Below, piece after piece: positions 18,701 to 27,925 of a DNA stretch of 64,000 nucleotides. Made by a program: the position numbers and the translations under genes. Each line of letters starts with the position of its first letter. Position 1 is the first letter of the stretch. The DNA is taken from the NCBI RefSeq assembly GCF_003952465.1, contig NZ_CP034448.1, positions 3,077,001 through 3,141,000 of the forward strand. The letters run 5' to 3'. A model generated the notes under the pieces. It did not search any database. It worked only from the letters and a program-made list of their open reading frames with translations, and had not been told where the DNA came from. Origin of the DNA: Mesorhizobium sp. M1B.F.Ca.ET.045.04.1.1 (GTDB lineage Bacteria > Pseudomonadota > Alphaproteobacteria > Rhizobiales > Rhizobiaceae).

Positions 18701-21700
18701 TCAAACGGCGGGCTGGGCCGCCGGCGCGGCCGCGCCGAGCAGGCTGAGCGCGATCGGCGTGATATAGCCCAGCGTGGCGGACGCGGTCAGCGGCGAGACG
18801 TCGATCGGGCTGGCGATCTCCACGTCGGCAAACAGCAAGCCGGAAACGATGGCCATCCTGGCTGCCACGACGCCGGGATCGGCGATGGTGTCGGCAAGCG
18901 CAGTCAGAGAGTCCTCGCCCTTGAACGGGTCGCTCGTCGGGGCGTTGTCTGCGCTCCAGTCAAGGCCGTAAGTGGCCTCGACCGTATCGAGCAGGGTGGC
19001 GATCTCGATCGCCTGGACCGTGCCCGGCGGAACCAGGCTGGGGACGATCCCGACCGCCTGCAGGCTGTCGGCGACCAGCGCGTCTCCGTTCAGAGTCTGG
19101 CCGTTGCTCGCTGGACCCCACAGCGCCGCGGCCGCCCCGCCCGTGCCGCTGGTGTCCAGGCTAGCCGCCGTATAGTCGGCCTCCTCGTATTCGACTACGA
19201 CATCGAGCGCATTGTCGAAGGAGGTGAGGCCGAGCGGGCCGATGGCGATGTCGGTGTTCCAATCACCGGTCACCGCCGTTCCATTGTAGGTCAGCGTGTC
19301 GATCGGGATCATCGTCTTGAGGCCAAACCTCAGGAGGTGGGGATCGACGACGTAGTCGACGGGGAAGGCATTGCCGTTGCCGTCGGTCGCATTGGTCAGG
19401 TCGATCAGCAGTCCAGACTGGATGGCGAGCGTGACCACCGGCGCGGTATCGGCGGCATCGGCCGCAATCGGGCTCTGCTGGGCGGACGCAGACGGCAGGA
19501 ACTGGGTCTTGAACTGCGACCAGTCCAAGGATGGTGGCGGCGGCGTCTCGCCGAAGGTGATGCGGAAGGACAGGACGCTCAGATGGATGTCGGCATAGCC
19601 CGAGAAGGGCGGGCCGACAATCATGAGGTCGGCCCCGACGGAAATGTTGATGGTGACGGTGGTAATGTCGAGATTGATCGTCGCCTGGACCCCGAAGTCG
19701 ACGCCGGCATCGATCCGATAGGCGAGCGGCGCCCATTGGATCAGGAAATCGGCGTAAAGGCTGAACCACGCCTTGATCGAGTCGGAGTGCCACACCGCGT
19801 TGAGATAGCCGCCGACCATGATCATGGCCGGCGTCAGCGCCATGTATTCGCCACCCTGGATCGAGAGCGCGGTCGTCACCTGCCAGTTGATGCCGAGCCT
19901 GGGCACCGTCGGATAGTGGTCGGGCTTCTTGAAGCTCGGGTTGTAGCCGCCCAGCGTGATCACGAAGTCGCCGGCATAGGGGCTGGGATCGAACCAGATA
20001 TAGAAGGCGAAGCCTCCGGTCAGATGGCAGTTCGGATCGAGCACATAGGAGGCGGAGTTGAGCTGCGCGGCCACCGAGAACACCCCCTGCGACGGAGTGT
20101 AGAGGGCTTCCAGCACCATCTGGGCGAACACATAGGGTTTGCTGTCCTGCGGCACCGCCAGCGTCGATTCGCCGAGGAGCGCCACCTGGAACTCGGTTCC
20201 GAATTCGACCGTGACCAGCGCGAAGGATTGCACCAGCTCGTAGGAGGTGAAGGCGACGCCGGCGGCGATCCAATATTCGCCGGTCGACGCGACGATCGCC
20301 GTGGACATTTTCTGCGCGACGGTGGCGAGCGACGGCTGCGGTCCGAACTCGCTGGTGCTGGCCGCGCCCGCGACCAGCGGGAAGGTGGCAACGCCGGTGA
20401 TGGGTGGCGGCACCAGCCGGGTATTGACGCCGAACCCGGCCGCCAGCCCGGTGACGAAGAAGATCGGCGGGCCGCCGAGCGGCTCATTGAGCACCAGATA
20501 GGCGAACATCGAGGGCGGGCTGGACGCCGTATAGGAACCGAAGGCCGAGAGCGAGAGGCTTTCGGCCTTGACGATCAGGCTGCCGGCGAAGGTGTCGACG
20601 TCGTCGGTGTCGGTCTTGAGCAAGCTGCCGCTGATCGTCACCGCCGGCGAGGCATAGGAGACTGCCAGCCCGTCGATTACGAAGGTCGGCTCGATCGGCG
20701 TCGCCAGCGGGATGGCGACACCGAGGCCCTGGACTGCGATGTCGAGCCCGGACAGCGTCAGGCTGGCATCCATCTGCACCGACAAGCCCTGGCTGCCCAG
20801 ACCGAAACCGACCTTCTGGACCAGCACGGGGCCGAAAGACCGCTCGACATCGATCCAGGTCCCGTTGGGCGGCGCCGTCCCGCCGGTCGCTTCGCCGACC
20901 AGCAAGGCCGTCCCGGCGGGCTGCTGCTGCGTGCCGGAAAGCGGGATGGTGATGATCTGGGTTTCGCTGGTGCCCAGCCCGACGACCAGCGACAGCGAGC
21001 AGTTGCTCGTCGCCGGAGTGGTGCCGGTTTGCGGGGCGGTGTCCGCGGTGAAGGTTACGGATTGCAGCGAGAGCTGGAAGTCCGGCCCGACCAGGTCTCC
21101 GACCAGCGGCAGCGCCGCCAGGTTGACCGTGGCGGACGGGAAAGAGACGGTGGCTGTGACCGACAGCGCCCCGGCCGGAAATCTGTATTCGACGCTGACC
21201 TCATCGATATCCACCTCCGGCAGGCCCGTCAGCGGGGGGAGGTCGAAGAGGCCAAGAACGTAGTCGAGCAGGTCGCTGAGGGTCAGCGGTTGGTCGGGAT
21301 TGGACAAGCCGGAGCCGGCGAAAGTCCAGCCGGAAGGATCGTAGTTGGCAGAGACCAGCACCTCCATCTTCGGTAGCGACAGGACGGCCGCGATGCCGCC
21401 CGTGACCGTGCCGGACGAGCCATCATACGCCAGGCTCAGCGAGATCTGCTCGAGCACGAGCGAACCAACCAGCGTCCAACTCTCCTTGATATCCGCGGCA
21501 AAGGCATACTGGTTCCGCGTGACGTTGCCCGTCATCTCGAACGCGAGGGCGGTGAAGCTGGTGAGGCCGCTCCCGCCGTCCTCCGTGCTGGTCGAGTGGT
21601 CGCCGATCAGGCCGGTGACCGTCGATGTCAGGTCCAGCGACTGCGTCGTCTCGGTTATCTCCAGCGCGACGCCGAATCTGAGATCGGGAAAGGTGACGAA

Positions 21701-22948
21701 GGCCGAGAGGGCGATATCGGGGTTATCGGTGAGATAGGCGGTGCAGCTTGCCTCGCCGTCGGGCGTGAAACCGTCGCCCATGTCGGTGACGCCGACCTCG
21801 ATCTCAATGCTTTCGAAGGTCAGCATGCCGAAGGCCGTCCAGCTCTGCCCGCTTCCCAGCGAGACCGTCACCGAGATCGAGGAAAAGGCGGGGATCGGCT
21901 GGCTGATATCCAGGATCAGCACGACGTCTTCGATGGTCAGGCCGTCGGTGACGTCGAAACCGGAACCGGGCGACAGCGTCGAAGTGACCGAGGTGCCGGC
22001 GAGTATCCCGGAGAGATCGTCCGCGTTGCATGTCTGGGTCGGCAGGCCGGTAGCCCGAAATACCAGGCTGGTGCTGTTGCCGCTGATGACGGCCGTGGTG
22101 ATCTGAAATGCCTGGATGCCGGTTCCCGAAGGCGTGAACTGGGCGCCCAGCACCACAGCCCCGAGACAGTACACACCGATTTCGGAGAGCGGCGATTTCT
22201 CGTCGCCAACTTCCACGAACACACTGGCGAACGACAGCGAAAAGGTCAGGTCATACCCCGAAACCGTAATCGGTTGGGCGTCGGTGGTGGTGGTCAGCTC
22301 CCCCTGGGGGAAGGGGGCCGGCGTATCGGCCGAGCCGTGGGGCAGCAACAGCAGATCGAGTGGGCCACAAAAACTGCCGGAAGACAGGCCGAGGAGAGTG
22401 GCGATTGTCCCGAGCACTCCCGATCCCGGCATCGCGACGCCGCTGGAGAGGATGAGTCCGGGCACGATGGCGCCGGCAACAGCGGGCAGGTCGTCGCCCA
22501 AGCCGAGCGTCGGCCGGAAATCCGCCGGCAGCGTGGGATCGGCCGGCACCGTGAGGGTGAAGATCGGCCCGGCCCAGGCGATGCTGTCGAATATCAGCCC
22601 GTCCAGCGTGGGAAATGCCGACGGCAAGCCCCAGGCCGCATCGGTGACCGCGATCGGGAGCGTGACTGAGACGCTTCCATCCTCGTCGAGGGCGAAGACA
22701 CCGTCCGTGACCGTCGCCGTGGCGGCGTTGAGGAATGTTCCCGTCGCAACGGTGCCGCTGACCGTCACTGTCTGCGCCGTCGCGTCGGACGTCATGACCG
22801 CGTCGGATAGCGTCAGGGTTCCGCCGGTCAAGCAGGATTGGAACAGGGAGGTGACGGGGGCCGTCCCCAATGCCGATCCTGCCACGGCGATCGTTTGTGC
22901 CGCATCCGGGGTTAGCAATCCGACCAGCTGATCGAATGTGATGCCCAC
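18701..22948 (-). CDS. 1415-aa DUF6603 domain protein
   Basis: Very large beta-rich protein. The C-terminal half matches what I know of DUF6603: FFVTGLAAGFGVNTRLVPPP, VATFPLVAGA, EYWIAAGVAFTSYELVQSFA, YVLDPNCHLTGGFAFYIWFD and PYAGDFVITLGGYNPSFKKP. The N-terminal 700 residues are threonine/serine-rich with many repeated strand-like segments (for example VTVSGTVATGTF, LTLSDAVMTSDATAQTVTVS). It has no signal peptide. It starts at GTG 22948 with GGAGA seven bases upstream, 12 bases after the stop of the EEP gene. Its biochemical function is unknown. The repetitive strand architecture is compatible with a long fibre or shell, by inference. Confidence 0.8.
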   Translation of the reverse strand: MGITFDQLVGLLTPDAAQTIAVAGSALGTAPVTSLFQSCLTGGTLTLSDAVMTSDATAQTVTVSGTVATGTFLNAATATVTDGVFALDEDGSVSVTLPIAVTDAAWGLPSAFPTLDGLIFDSIAWAGPIFTLTVPADPTLPADFRPTLGLGDDLPAVAGAIVPGLILSSGVAMPGSGVLGTIATLLGLSSGSFCGPLDLLLLPHGSADTPAPFPQGELTTTTDAQPITVSGYDLTFSLSFASVFVEVGDEKSPLSEIGVYCLGAVVLGAQFTPSGTGIQAFQITTAVISGNSTSLVFRATGLPTQTCNADDLSGILAGTSVTSTLSPGSGFDVTDGLTIEDVVLILDISQPIPAFSSISVTVSLGSGQSWTAFGMLTFESIEIEVGVTDMGDGFTPDGEASCTAYLTDNPDIALSAFVTFPDLRFGVALEITETTQSLDLTSTVTGLIGDHSTSTEDGGSGLTSFTALAFEMTGNVTRNQYAFAADIKESWTLVGSLVLEQISLSLAYDGSSGTVTGGIAAVLSLPKMEVLVSANYDPSGWTFAGSGLSNPDQPLTLSDLLDYVLGLFDLPPLTGLPEVDIDEVSVEYRFPAGALSVTATVSFPSATVNLAALPLVGDLVGPDFQLSLQSVTFTADTAPQTGTTPATSNCSLSLVVGLGTSETQIITIPLSGTQQQPAGTALLVGEATGGTAPPNGTWIDVERSFGPVLVQKVGFGLGSQGLSVQMDASLTLSGLDIAVQGLGVAIPLATPIEPTFVIDGLAVSYASPAVTISGSLLKTDTDDVDTFAGSLIVKAESLSLSAFGSYTASSPPSMFAYLVLNEPLGGPPIFFVTGLAAGFGVNTRLVPPPITGVATFPLVAGAASTSEFGPQPSLATVAQKMSTAIVASTGEYWIAAGVAFTSYELVQSFALVTVEFGTEFQVALLGESTLAVPQDSKPYVFAQMVLEALYTPSQGVFSVAAQLNSASYVLDPNCHLTGGFAFYIWFDPSPYAGDFVITLGGYNPSFKKPDHYPTVPRLGINWQVTTALSIQGGEYMALTPAMIMVGGYLNAVWHSDSIKAWFSLYADFLIQWAPLAYRIDAGVDFGVQATINLDITTVTINISVGADLMIVGPPFSGYADIHLSVLSFRITFGETPPPPSLDWSQFKTQFLPSASAQQSPIAADAADTAPVVTLAIQSGLLIDLTNATDGNGNAFPVDYVVDPHLLRFGLKTMIPIDTLTYNGTAVTGDWNTDIAIGPLGLTSFDNALDVVVEYEEADYTAASLDTSGTGGAAAALWGPASNGQTLNGDALVADSLQAVGIVPSLVPPGTVQAIEIATLLDTVEATYGLDWSADNAPTSDPFKGEDSLTALADTIADPGVVAARMAIVSGLLFADVEIASPIDVSPLTASATLGYITPIALSLLGAAAPAAQPAV

Positions 22949-22960
22949 CGCGATTCTCCG

Positions 22961-24214
22961 CTAGAGGTGTAGCTCGACGAAGATCGGCTCGTGGTCGCTG
23001 ATCAACCTGGCGCCGACCAAACCTGCTTCAGGAGTCACAAAAGTGCTTTGATCGCCGCGGCCCAATTGAACAGCGAAGTTCTTCGTGAAAACCCGATACT
23101 CTTTTGAAGTAAATACCCTCTTTCGTTTCTTATCCCAGAACGACGCAAATCCACGCCTGTCGAGTTTATCGTAGTAATCAACGGCATTGCCGTACTGAAA
23201 TTGTCTTTTCCTAACCCTGTTCAGTATGTTGTCGACCTGCTGGTTCTGCCCTTGAGCTGGGGCAGGCGCTGCCGGACTGGTCTGCAAGATGACATTGTCA
23301 TAGGCGTTTATCGCTAGATCACGTCTATCCCTGCGAGTGGATCGCGCAAACCTCGGGAAAGTCATCAAATGGGTGGGCTCATCAAAGAGCAACTGTGCGC
23401 CTAGGCCACCAGATGCCCCCGCGGTGGTGACCCAGTCATAATCGCCAGCGTTCTTCTTGGCGTCGAGATTGAAATCGCCGGCAATCACCGCCTGATAGAT
23501 CTGGGTCGCGACGGGCGCTGGCTGCCCGGGCAGTTGCACCATCATGGAGAGACCGCCGGCGCCATGTGGCCTCAAGGAGTAGAACAGGCTGAAATCTTCA
23601 ATGGTCTCCAATTGCTTGAGGGCTGCAGATCTCTTCGCTGCCAGGTGCACCAACATGATCGGCAGCAATTCATTGCCCGGGTCGGCCCCAGGCACGTAGA
23701 ACATGCCCAGCGCGCTGCCGCGGGTTCCAGGCCAGGTCGTTGGGCTGGCCGCTGGCTTGTCCGGGTAGATAAGGGGGAAGGCATTCAGGACGATGCCGTT
23801 CATTGGTGTCGGCGCCGGAGAGAATTCGGCTGCAGTAATTGCCACGCCGCCCGGGCCGCCGATCTCCATCGACACCGAGCCGCCAACGGCGGGGCCAGAC
23901 ATCTCCAGCGGCACGACGAATGTCGTGTCCCTGACGAAGAAAGCGTAGAATTCCTTCCCGGTATTTGGCGAGAGCAGGCAGATGTCGAATGCAGATTTCT
24001 CGGCGGCCAAGGCTTCCATCAACGCGTCACAGATTTTGTAGGCCCTGGATTCGCTGGTAGTATTCAATTCAACAAGGCAGAATATATCCGGCTCGGAAGC
24101 GCTAATTACCTGCGCAATAGCCTGTGTTAGGTTGCACTTAGAGTCTTTCAAGCCGCTCTTAAGCTGGCCAAAATTCTGAATATTCCATACGAGCAGATCT
24201 ACTTGAGTCGCCAT
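22961..24214 (-). CDS. endonuclease/exonuclease/phosphatase (EEP) superfamily protein
   Basis: A 417-aa protein with the EEP fold. Visible motifs are LLVWNIQNFGQ at the N-terminus, CLVELNT (metal-binding Glu), VIAGDFNLDAKKN (D.N catalytic pair) and ISDHEPIFVEL at the end (DH pair). EEP enzymes cut phosphodiester bonds in nucleic acids or phospholipids, or remove phosphates. It lacks a signal peptide. ATG 24214 fits the domain start; an in-frame start further upstream would add 20 unconserved residues. Only 12 bases separate it from the DUF6603 gene, so it appears to be the first gene of the long chain. Confidence 0.8.
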   Translation of the reverse strand: MATQVDLLVWNIQNFGQLKSGLKDSKCNLTQAIAQVISASEPDIFCLVELNTTSESRAYKICDALMEALAAEKSAFDICLLSPNTGKEFYAFFVRDTTFVVPLEMSGPAVGGSVSMEIGGPGGVAITAAEFSPAPTPMNGIVLNAFPLIYPDKPAASPTTWPGTRGSALGMFYVPGADPGNELLPIMLVHLAAKRSAALKQLETIEDFSLFYSLRPHGAGGLSMMVQLPGQPAPVATQIYQAVIAGDFNLDAKKNAGDYDWVTTAGASGGLGAQLLFDEPTHLMTFPRFARSTRRDRRDLAINAYDNVILQTSPAAPAPAQGQNQQVDNILNRVRKRQFQYGNAVDYYDKLDRRGFASFWDKKRKRVFTSKEYRVFTKNFAVQLGRGDQSTFVTPEAGLVGARLISDHEPIFVELHL

Positions 24215-25059
24215 TTGCCCGTCACATAGAATTTTTATAAATACCAGCCATTGGCACCAACCGTTGCGGCGCGCCAAGTCTACTTAGCCAAGTCGAAGAC
24301 GTGTTTGCAGAGCGGAAAGAGACCGAATGCCTGAAATCTACGATCATCAGGATGGATATGTCAACTAGATAACAATTCTTAAGAATTATGTTTATAAGAT
24401 TGACCTAAAATAACCTCGATAAAATAGTAATTAAACTTCAATTATATTCTTGATAGCCGGATAATGGTGCTTCGGCGGGGTACGGATAGTGAAAAAGTTT
24501 GATAAAGGGTCCTGTTTGGGATAACCGGGGATGCCGGTGTGCCAGTCTGCCTTCTCCAGCCTTCCTTTTGGTCTTGATTAGTATCGTTGCGGCGCGACCA
24601 CTGGCGTCGGGCCGGAGATTCAATCCCGAGCCATCCACGGCCCTTGGTTTGCATTCAACGGCCGAATGACCTGCGCGGAACATGGCCGTGCCGTTGTGGC
24701 CGAATCAAAAAGGGGAAGTTCGTTTCGGCCGCGGCCTTTTGGAACTTTCTGTCTCCGCGCCACCAGCGGCGCTTGCGACAGAAGTCGGGAGGGATCGGGG
24801 GATCTGTAATCGGGCAGGAGCACGCGAGCCTGTAACGGCACCCGTCGCATCCCAGGCCTTCGCATTCGAACCGCAATACGTTCTCACGCAGTAGATCATA
24901 GGGGAGGTCGACCCGGAGCGCCGTTCTGGTCGAACCTACAGGCAAAACTGGGGGGATCTGTGGTAGCGGAGGTCCGCTACTACCGATCCCCCAACAGAAA
25001 GAGCCTGTGTTTGCTCTGGAGTTTGAGCGAATGATTTCTTAGAGTTTGACCACCGAACT
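24215..25059. other. gene-poor interval upstream of EEP gene
   Basis: No supported gene. The stretch 24340-24450 is strongly AT-rich and is the likely promoter region of the minus-strand chain. Open frames on both strands around 24580-24945 have no recognisable domain or ribosome binding site. The strong hairpin at 24951-24992 lies at its distal end, next to the RND fragment. Confidence 0.5.
24951..24992. repeat. strong 42-base hairpin
   Basis: Two nested stems: GGGGGATC pairs with GATCCCCC at the ends, and GTAGCGGA pairs with TCCGCTAC around a two-base loop. It sits at the junction between gene-free DNA and the RND-permease fragment. It could be a terminator without a U-tract, a REP-like element or the relic of a transposon end; none of these is proven. 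Confidence 0.6.
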
Positions 25060-25565
25060 GCAACTTGCCGGTTCGACATAAGTCAGGGGTGATCTGAAGC
25101 TCCGGAGCCTGTCTCGAAGCTGTCGAGGTCACCGCTCCGATGCCGCTAAGGGTGCGCAGTTGCTCTTCCATTGCGGCGCCTGCTCCCGCGAGCGTGTCGG
25201 GATCATCGCTGGCCAGCGTAATATCGAGTTTCGTTCCATTGCGGCCGCTGTCGACTGCAACCCGGACGCCCGGAAGAGATGACAGGGCCTGCCGGAGGGT
25301 GTTCTCGATTTTTGACTGCTTGTAGTTACGCTCTTCGATGGGCGTCAGCACGACGACAAGCGTGGCGGCTGCGACATCGGTCGTGGTGGTGGTCTGGGGG
25401 CTCTCATTCGAGGATGCCGAACTGACCGATGAATAGACATGCCTGACGTCGGGAAGCTCGCTGACGATGTCCGCAGCTCTCCTGGTTACGGCGTCCGTCT
25501 GCTTGATTGTGGCGCCTGGCTGAATGGTGCGGCCTTCGGTTCCACTGAAGGGTCGCCATTGTGCG
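25060..25565 (-). pseudogene. fragment of RND efflux transporter permease
   Basis: The minus-strand frame reads an internal piece of an RND (AcrB/HAE-type) permease periplasmic porter region: PGATIKQTDAVTRRAADIVS, ELPDVRHVYSSVSSASS, LVVVLTPIEERN, ALSSLPGVRVAVDSG and APELQITPD. Intact permeases exceed 1000 residues, and neither membrane half is present. The upstream end runs into a decayed regulator copy and the downstream end dissolves before the 24951-24992 hairpin. Confidence 0.65.
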
Positions 25566-25654
25566 GGATATGACGGTCTTGAGGTGCCGCAAGATCGTCT
25601 GCGAGGCACCCCTAATGTCGTCCGTTGAAATCCGCTTGTGCATCACAAAGCGGA

Positions 25655-25921
25655 CTTTCGCAGCGCGGCCACCTTCGGCTCGATTATCAATCGCCCTTCG
25701 AAGACCTGAGCAGGATAGGTTCACATTTCCTTCAGATACGGAGGGCCTGAGGTTGCGCCGCACTCGGCGACGACAGTGCCAGGCCCCGCATGACGAAGCA
25801 GGCGCCTCTCTTGCTCCGTGTCGGCGAGCATGCGCCGCCGGCCGGTGCTGGGGCAAACCGAGTTCGACCGCCAGATCGCGCTCAGGAGGAAGCCGGTCGC
25901 CTGGCTCAAAACAACCGTCAT
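25655..25921 (-). pseudogene. decayed copy of GntR/FadR regulator gene
   Basis: Clear nucleotide similarity to the intact regulator gene at 31312-31986. The start region (ATG 25921, MTVVL) matches, but a 28-base deletion just after the start breaks the frame, and only pieces of the winged-helix part (RRMLADTEQERRLLRHAG, then GTVVAECGAT) survive in shifted frames. The FCD effector domain is absent apart from a short stretch near 25670-25700. The operator-promoter block upstream of it (25961-26035) is still well preserved. Confidence 0.75.
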
Positions 25922-25960
25922 ACACCCACCTCCGAACGCAGGAGTAAGCAGATTTTTCCG

Positions 25961-26035
25961 CAACCAATTTGATCTGTCTTGACACCGGTTGCGATACCAA
26001 TTTCAAATTGGTTCTAGAAAACCAGAGATTGGTTG
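25961..26035 (+). promoter_or_regulatory. GntR-type operator and promoter of the amino-acid ABC operon
   Basis: Contains the perfect palindrome ACCAATTTCAAATTGGT at 25996-26012, with flanking half-sites CAACCAATTT at 25961-25970 and ATTGGTTG at 26028-26035. TTGACA at 25979-25984 is a plausible -35, which would place the -10 inside the palindrome and give repression by occlusion. The block is a near duplicate of 32026-32098, upstream of the aldehyde dehydrogenase. Confidence 0.65.
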
Positions 26036-26062
26036 CGCGTAATTGCTGGAGGCAGCGAGCTG

Positions 26063-27010
26063 ATGAGTGTAACTGACAGCAAGGAATATCGAACCGGCGC
26101 CGTCACCGACGGCAGCGGGAGCGATGGTCACATTCGCCAAGCAGCAATTAACGAACTCGCGCAAACGTCGGACAGCTGGGCCCGGCCCGGTGTTGAGAAG
26201 ATGCAAGCTGAATGGGACCGAAGGCGCCATGACATGGCCCCGGTTCTAGAGGTCCATGAACTCAGCAAGGCTTTCGGCGCAGTCAGGATCCTCAACGACG
26301 TCACTTTCCAGATGGCGCAGGGGGAGGTCGTTTCCCTTGTCGGCGCGTCCGGCTCGGGGAAGAGCACGTTGTTGCGCTGCATAAATTTTCTGGAGACGCC
26401 GACCTCAGGGAGGATCGTGGTGACGGGCGACGCGATCTCCATCACCTCCAATCGACGGGGCAAGAGCGAGATCACCAACGGCGCGAAGATCCGACTCTTT
26501 CGCCAGCGGACTGGCATGGTGTTCCAGAACTTCAATCTCTGGCCGCACCGCACTGTGATTGGCAACGTGACGGAGGCGCTCGTCTACGTGCTCGGGAAAG
26601 GAAGGCGGGAGGCCGAGGATATGGCGCATTCGGCGCTTTCCAAGGTGGGAATGGCCGAGTTCCGCGATCGCTATCCCAGTCAGCTTTCGGGCGGTCAACA
26701 GCAGCGCGTGGCGATCGCGCGGGTGCTGGCGATGCGACCAAAGATCATGCTTTTTGACGAGCCCACATCGGCGCTCGATCCGGAACTCGTAGGCGAGGTG
26801 CTGAAGGTGATCCGCACGCTTGCCGAGGGAGGTGCGACCATCCTTCTCGTCACCCATGAAATGCGGTTTGCGCGCGATGTGTCGAACCGAATGATATTCC
26901 TGCGCAAAGGTATCCTTGAGCAGGACGATGCGCCGGAAGAGTTGTTTCGCAACCCCGCCTCGGAGGCGGTGAAACGGTTTCTCTCCAGTGTCATGCCAGC
27001 CGCCGCGTGA
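26063..27010 (+). CDS. polar amino-acid ABC transporter ATP-binding protein
   Basis: Energy-coupling ATPase of a PAAT-type uptake system (GlnQ/HisP family). Walker A GASGSGKST lies near residue 94, followed by the signature LSGGQQQRVAIARVLAM, Walker B IMLFDEPTSALDP and the switch histidine in LLVTHEM. ATG 26063 has GGAGG ten bases upstream; family similarity begins only at MAPVLEVHELSKAFG (26234). The extra 57 residues begin with codons related to the 5' end of the aldehyde dehydrogenase gene at 32131, so the leader looks derived from a duplicated promoter region. It heads an operon with the binding protein, two permeases, a cupin and an oxidase. Confidence 0.92.
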   Translation: MSVTDSKEYRTGAVTDGSGSDGHIRQAAINELAQTSDSWARPGVEKMQAEWDRRRHDMAPVLEVHELSKAFGAVRILNDVTFQMAQGEVVSLVGASGSGKSTLLRCINFLETPTSGRIVVTGDAISITSNRRGKSEITNGAKIRLFRQRTGMVFQNFNLWPHRTVIGNVTEALVYVLGKGRREAEDMAHSALSKVGMAEFRDRYPSQLSGGQQQRVAIARVLAMRPKIMLFDEPTSALDPELVGEVLKVIRTLAEGGATILLVTHEMRFARDVSNRMIFLRKGILEQDDAPEELFRNPASEAVKRFLSSVMPAAA

Positions 27011-27053
27011 ACGCGGTTATCTTCACTAGAACAAAGAAAAAGGGGTAACACTC

Positions 27054-27872
27054 ATGCTTTCAGTTCAAACGTTTCGTTCGATTTTCGTATCGGGCTTCAT
27101 GCTCGCCGCCGCAGCCGGTGCCGCGCGCGCCGAGGAAGGCGTCCTACGCGTCGGCACGGAAGGGGACGCGCCGCTGTTCAGCATGGCCGACGCAAACGGG
27201 AACGTCACTGGCTTCGACGCCGACGTCGCCAATGGTATCTGCGCCGAACTCAAAATGAAGTGCAAATTCGTGGTGCAGGCTTTCAGTTCGCTGGTTCCTT
27301 CCATCGATAGCGACCGCTTCGACGTGATCATTTCCGGCCTTGGCATCACTGCCGAGCGCCAGAAGAAGATCGACTACTCCATCCCGTACGCCACCACGCC
27401 GCTTTATTTCGTGGTCCCCAAAGACTCATCGCTTGCTGGGCTCAAGAGCCTCGAGGAGATCGAAACGGCGCTCGCCGGAAAGAGCGTCGGCGTCGTGACA
27501 GGCACGACCTATGCCAAATTCATCGGCAAGCGGGCGACCAGCGCCGATCTCAAGACTTACGATGCCACCACGCAGCAGACCTCTGACCTTGCGGCTGGCC
27601 GCCTGGATGCTGCTTTCGGCGACTCCCCTACTTGGATGGATTTCCTCGCTACGCCGGACGGTGCCAACTTCACGAAGATCGACGTGAAGATTATGGCGAT
27701 GAACGATCCTGAAACCCTCGGCCACGGCATGGGCGTCGGCATGCGCAAGGGCAATGCCGAACTCAAGGCCAAGATAGATGTCGCGCTCTGCAACATGATC
27801 AACGGAGGTAAGATCAAGGAGTCTTCCCTCCAGTGGTTCAAGGACGACTACACCATTCCCTGCAAGAAGTGA
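27054..27872 (+). CDS. amino-acid ABC transporter periplasmic binding protein (SBP_bac_3)
   Basis: A 272-aa solute-binding protein with a signal peptide (MLSVQTFRSIFVSGFMLAAA through ARAEEG). The mature part has the family opening VLRVGTEGDAPLFSMADANG and FDADVANGICAELKMKCKFV, then ISGLGITAERQKKIDYSIPY and VGVVTGTTYAKFIG. Two cysteines near the C-terminus (CNMI, IPCKK) may form a disulfide. AAGGGG precedes ATG 27054. The operon context (cupin, amine oxidase) suggests an amino acid or amine ligand; specificity cannot be read. Confidence 0.92.
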   Translation: MLSVQTFRSIFVSGFMLAAAAGAARAEEGVLRVGTEGDAPLFSMADANGNVTGFDADVANGICAELKMKCKFVVQAFSSLVPSIDSDRFDVIISGLGITAERQKKIDYSIPYATTPLYFVVPKDSSLAGLKSLEEIETALAGKSVGVVTGTTYAKFIGKRATSADLKTYDATTQQTSDLAAGRLDAAFGDSPTWMDFLATPDGANFTKIDVKIMAMNDPETLGHGMGVGMRKGNAELKAKIDVALCNMINGGKIKESSLQWFKDDYTIPCKK

Positions 27873-27925
27873 TCCTCTCGCAACAACCGGCCGTCGCAGT
27901 CCGCGACGGCCTGACGGTGTCGTCC

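Noticed and set aside
19337-21376. Long plus-strand open frame of 679 codons
   Set aside because: Antisense to the DUF6603 gene; composition is that of a GC-rich shadow frame.
24655-24945. Minus-strand frame with several cysteines (CEGLGCDGCRYRLAC)
   Set aside because: Cysteine pattern is suggestive, but there is no ribosome site, no known family and the surroundings are decayed.
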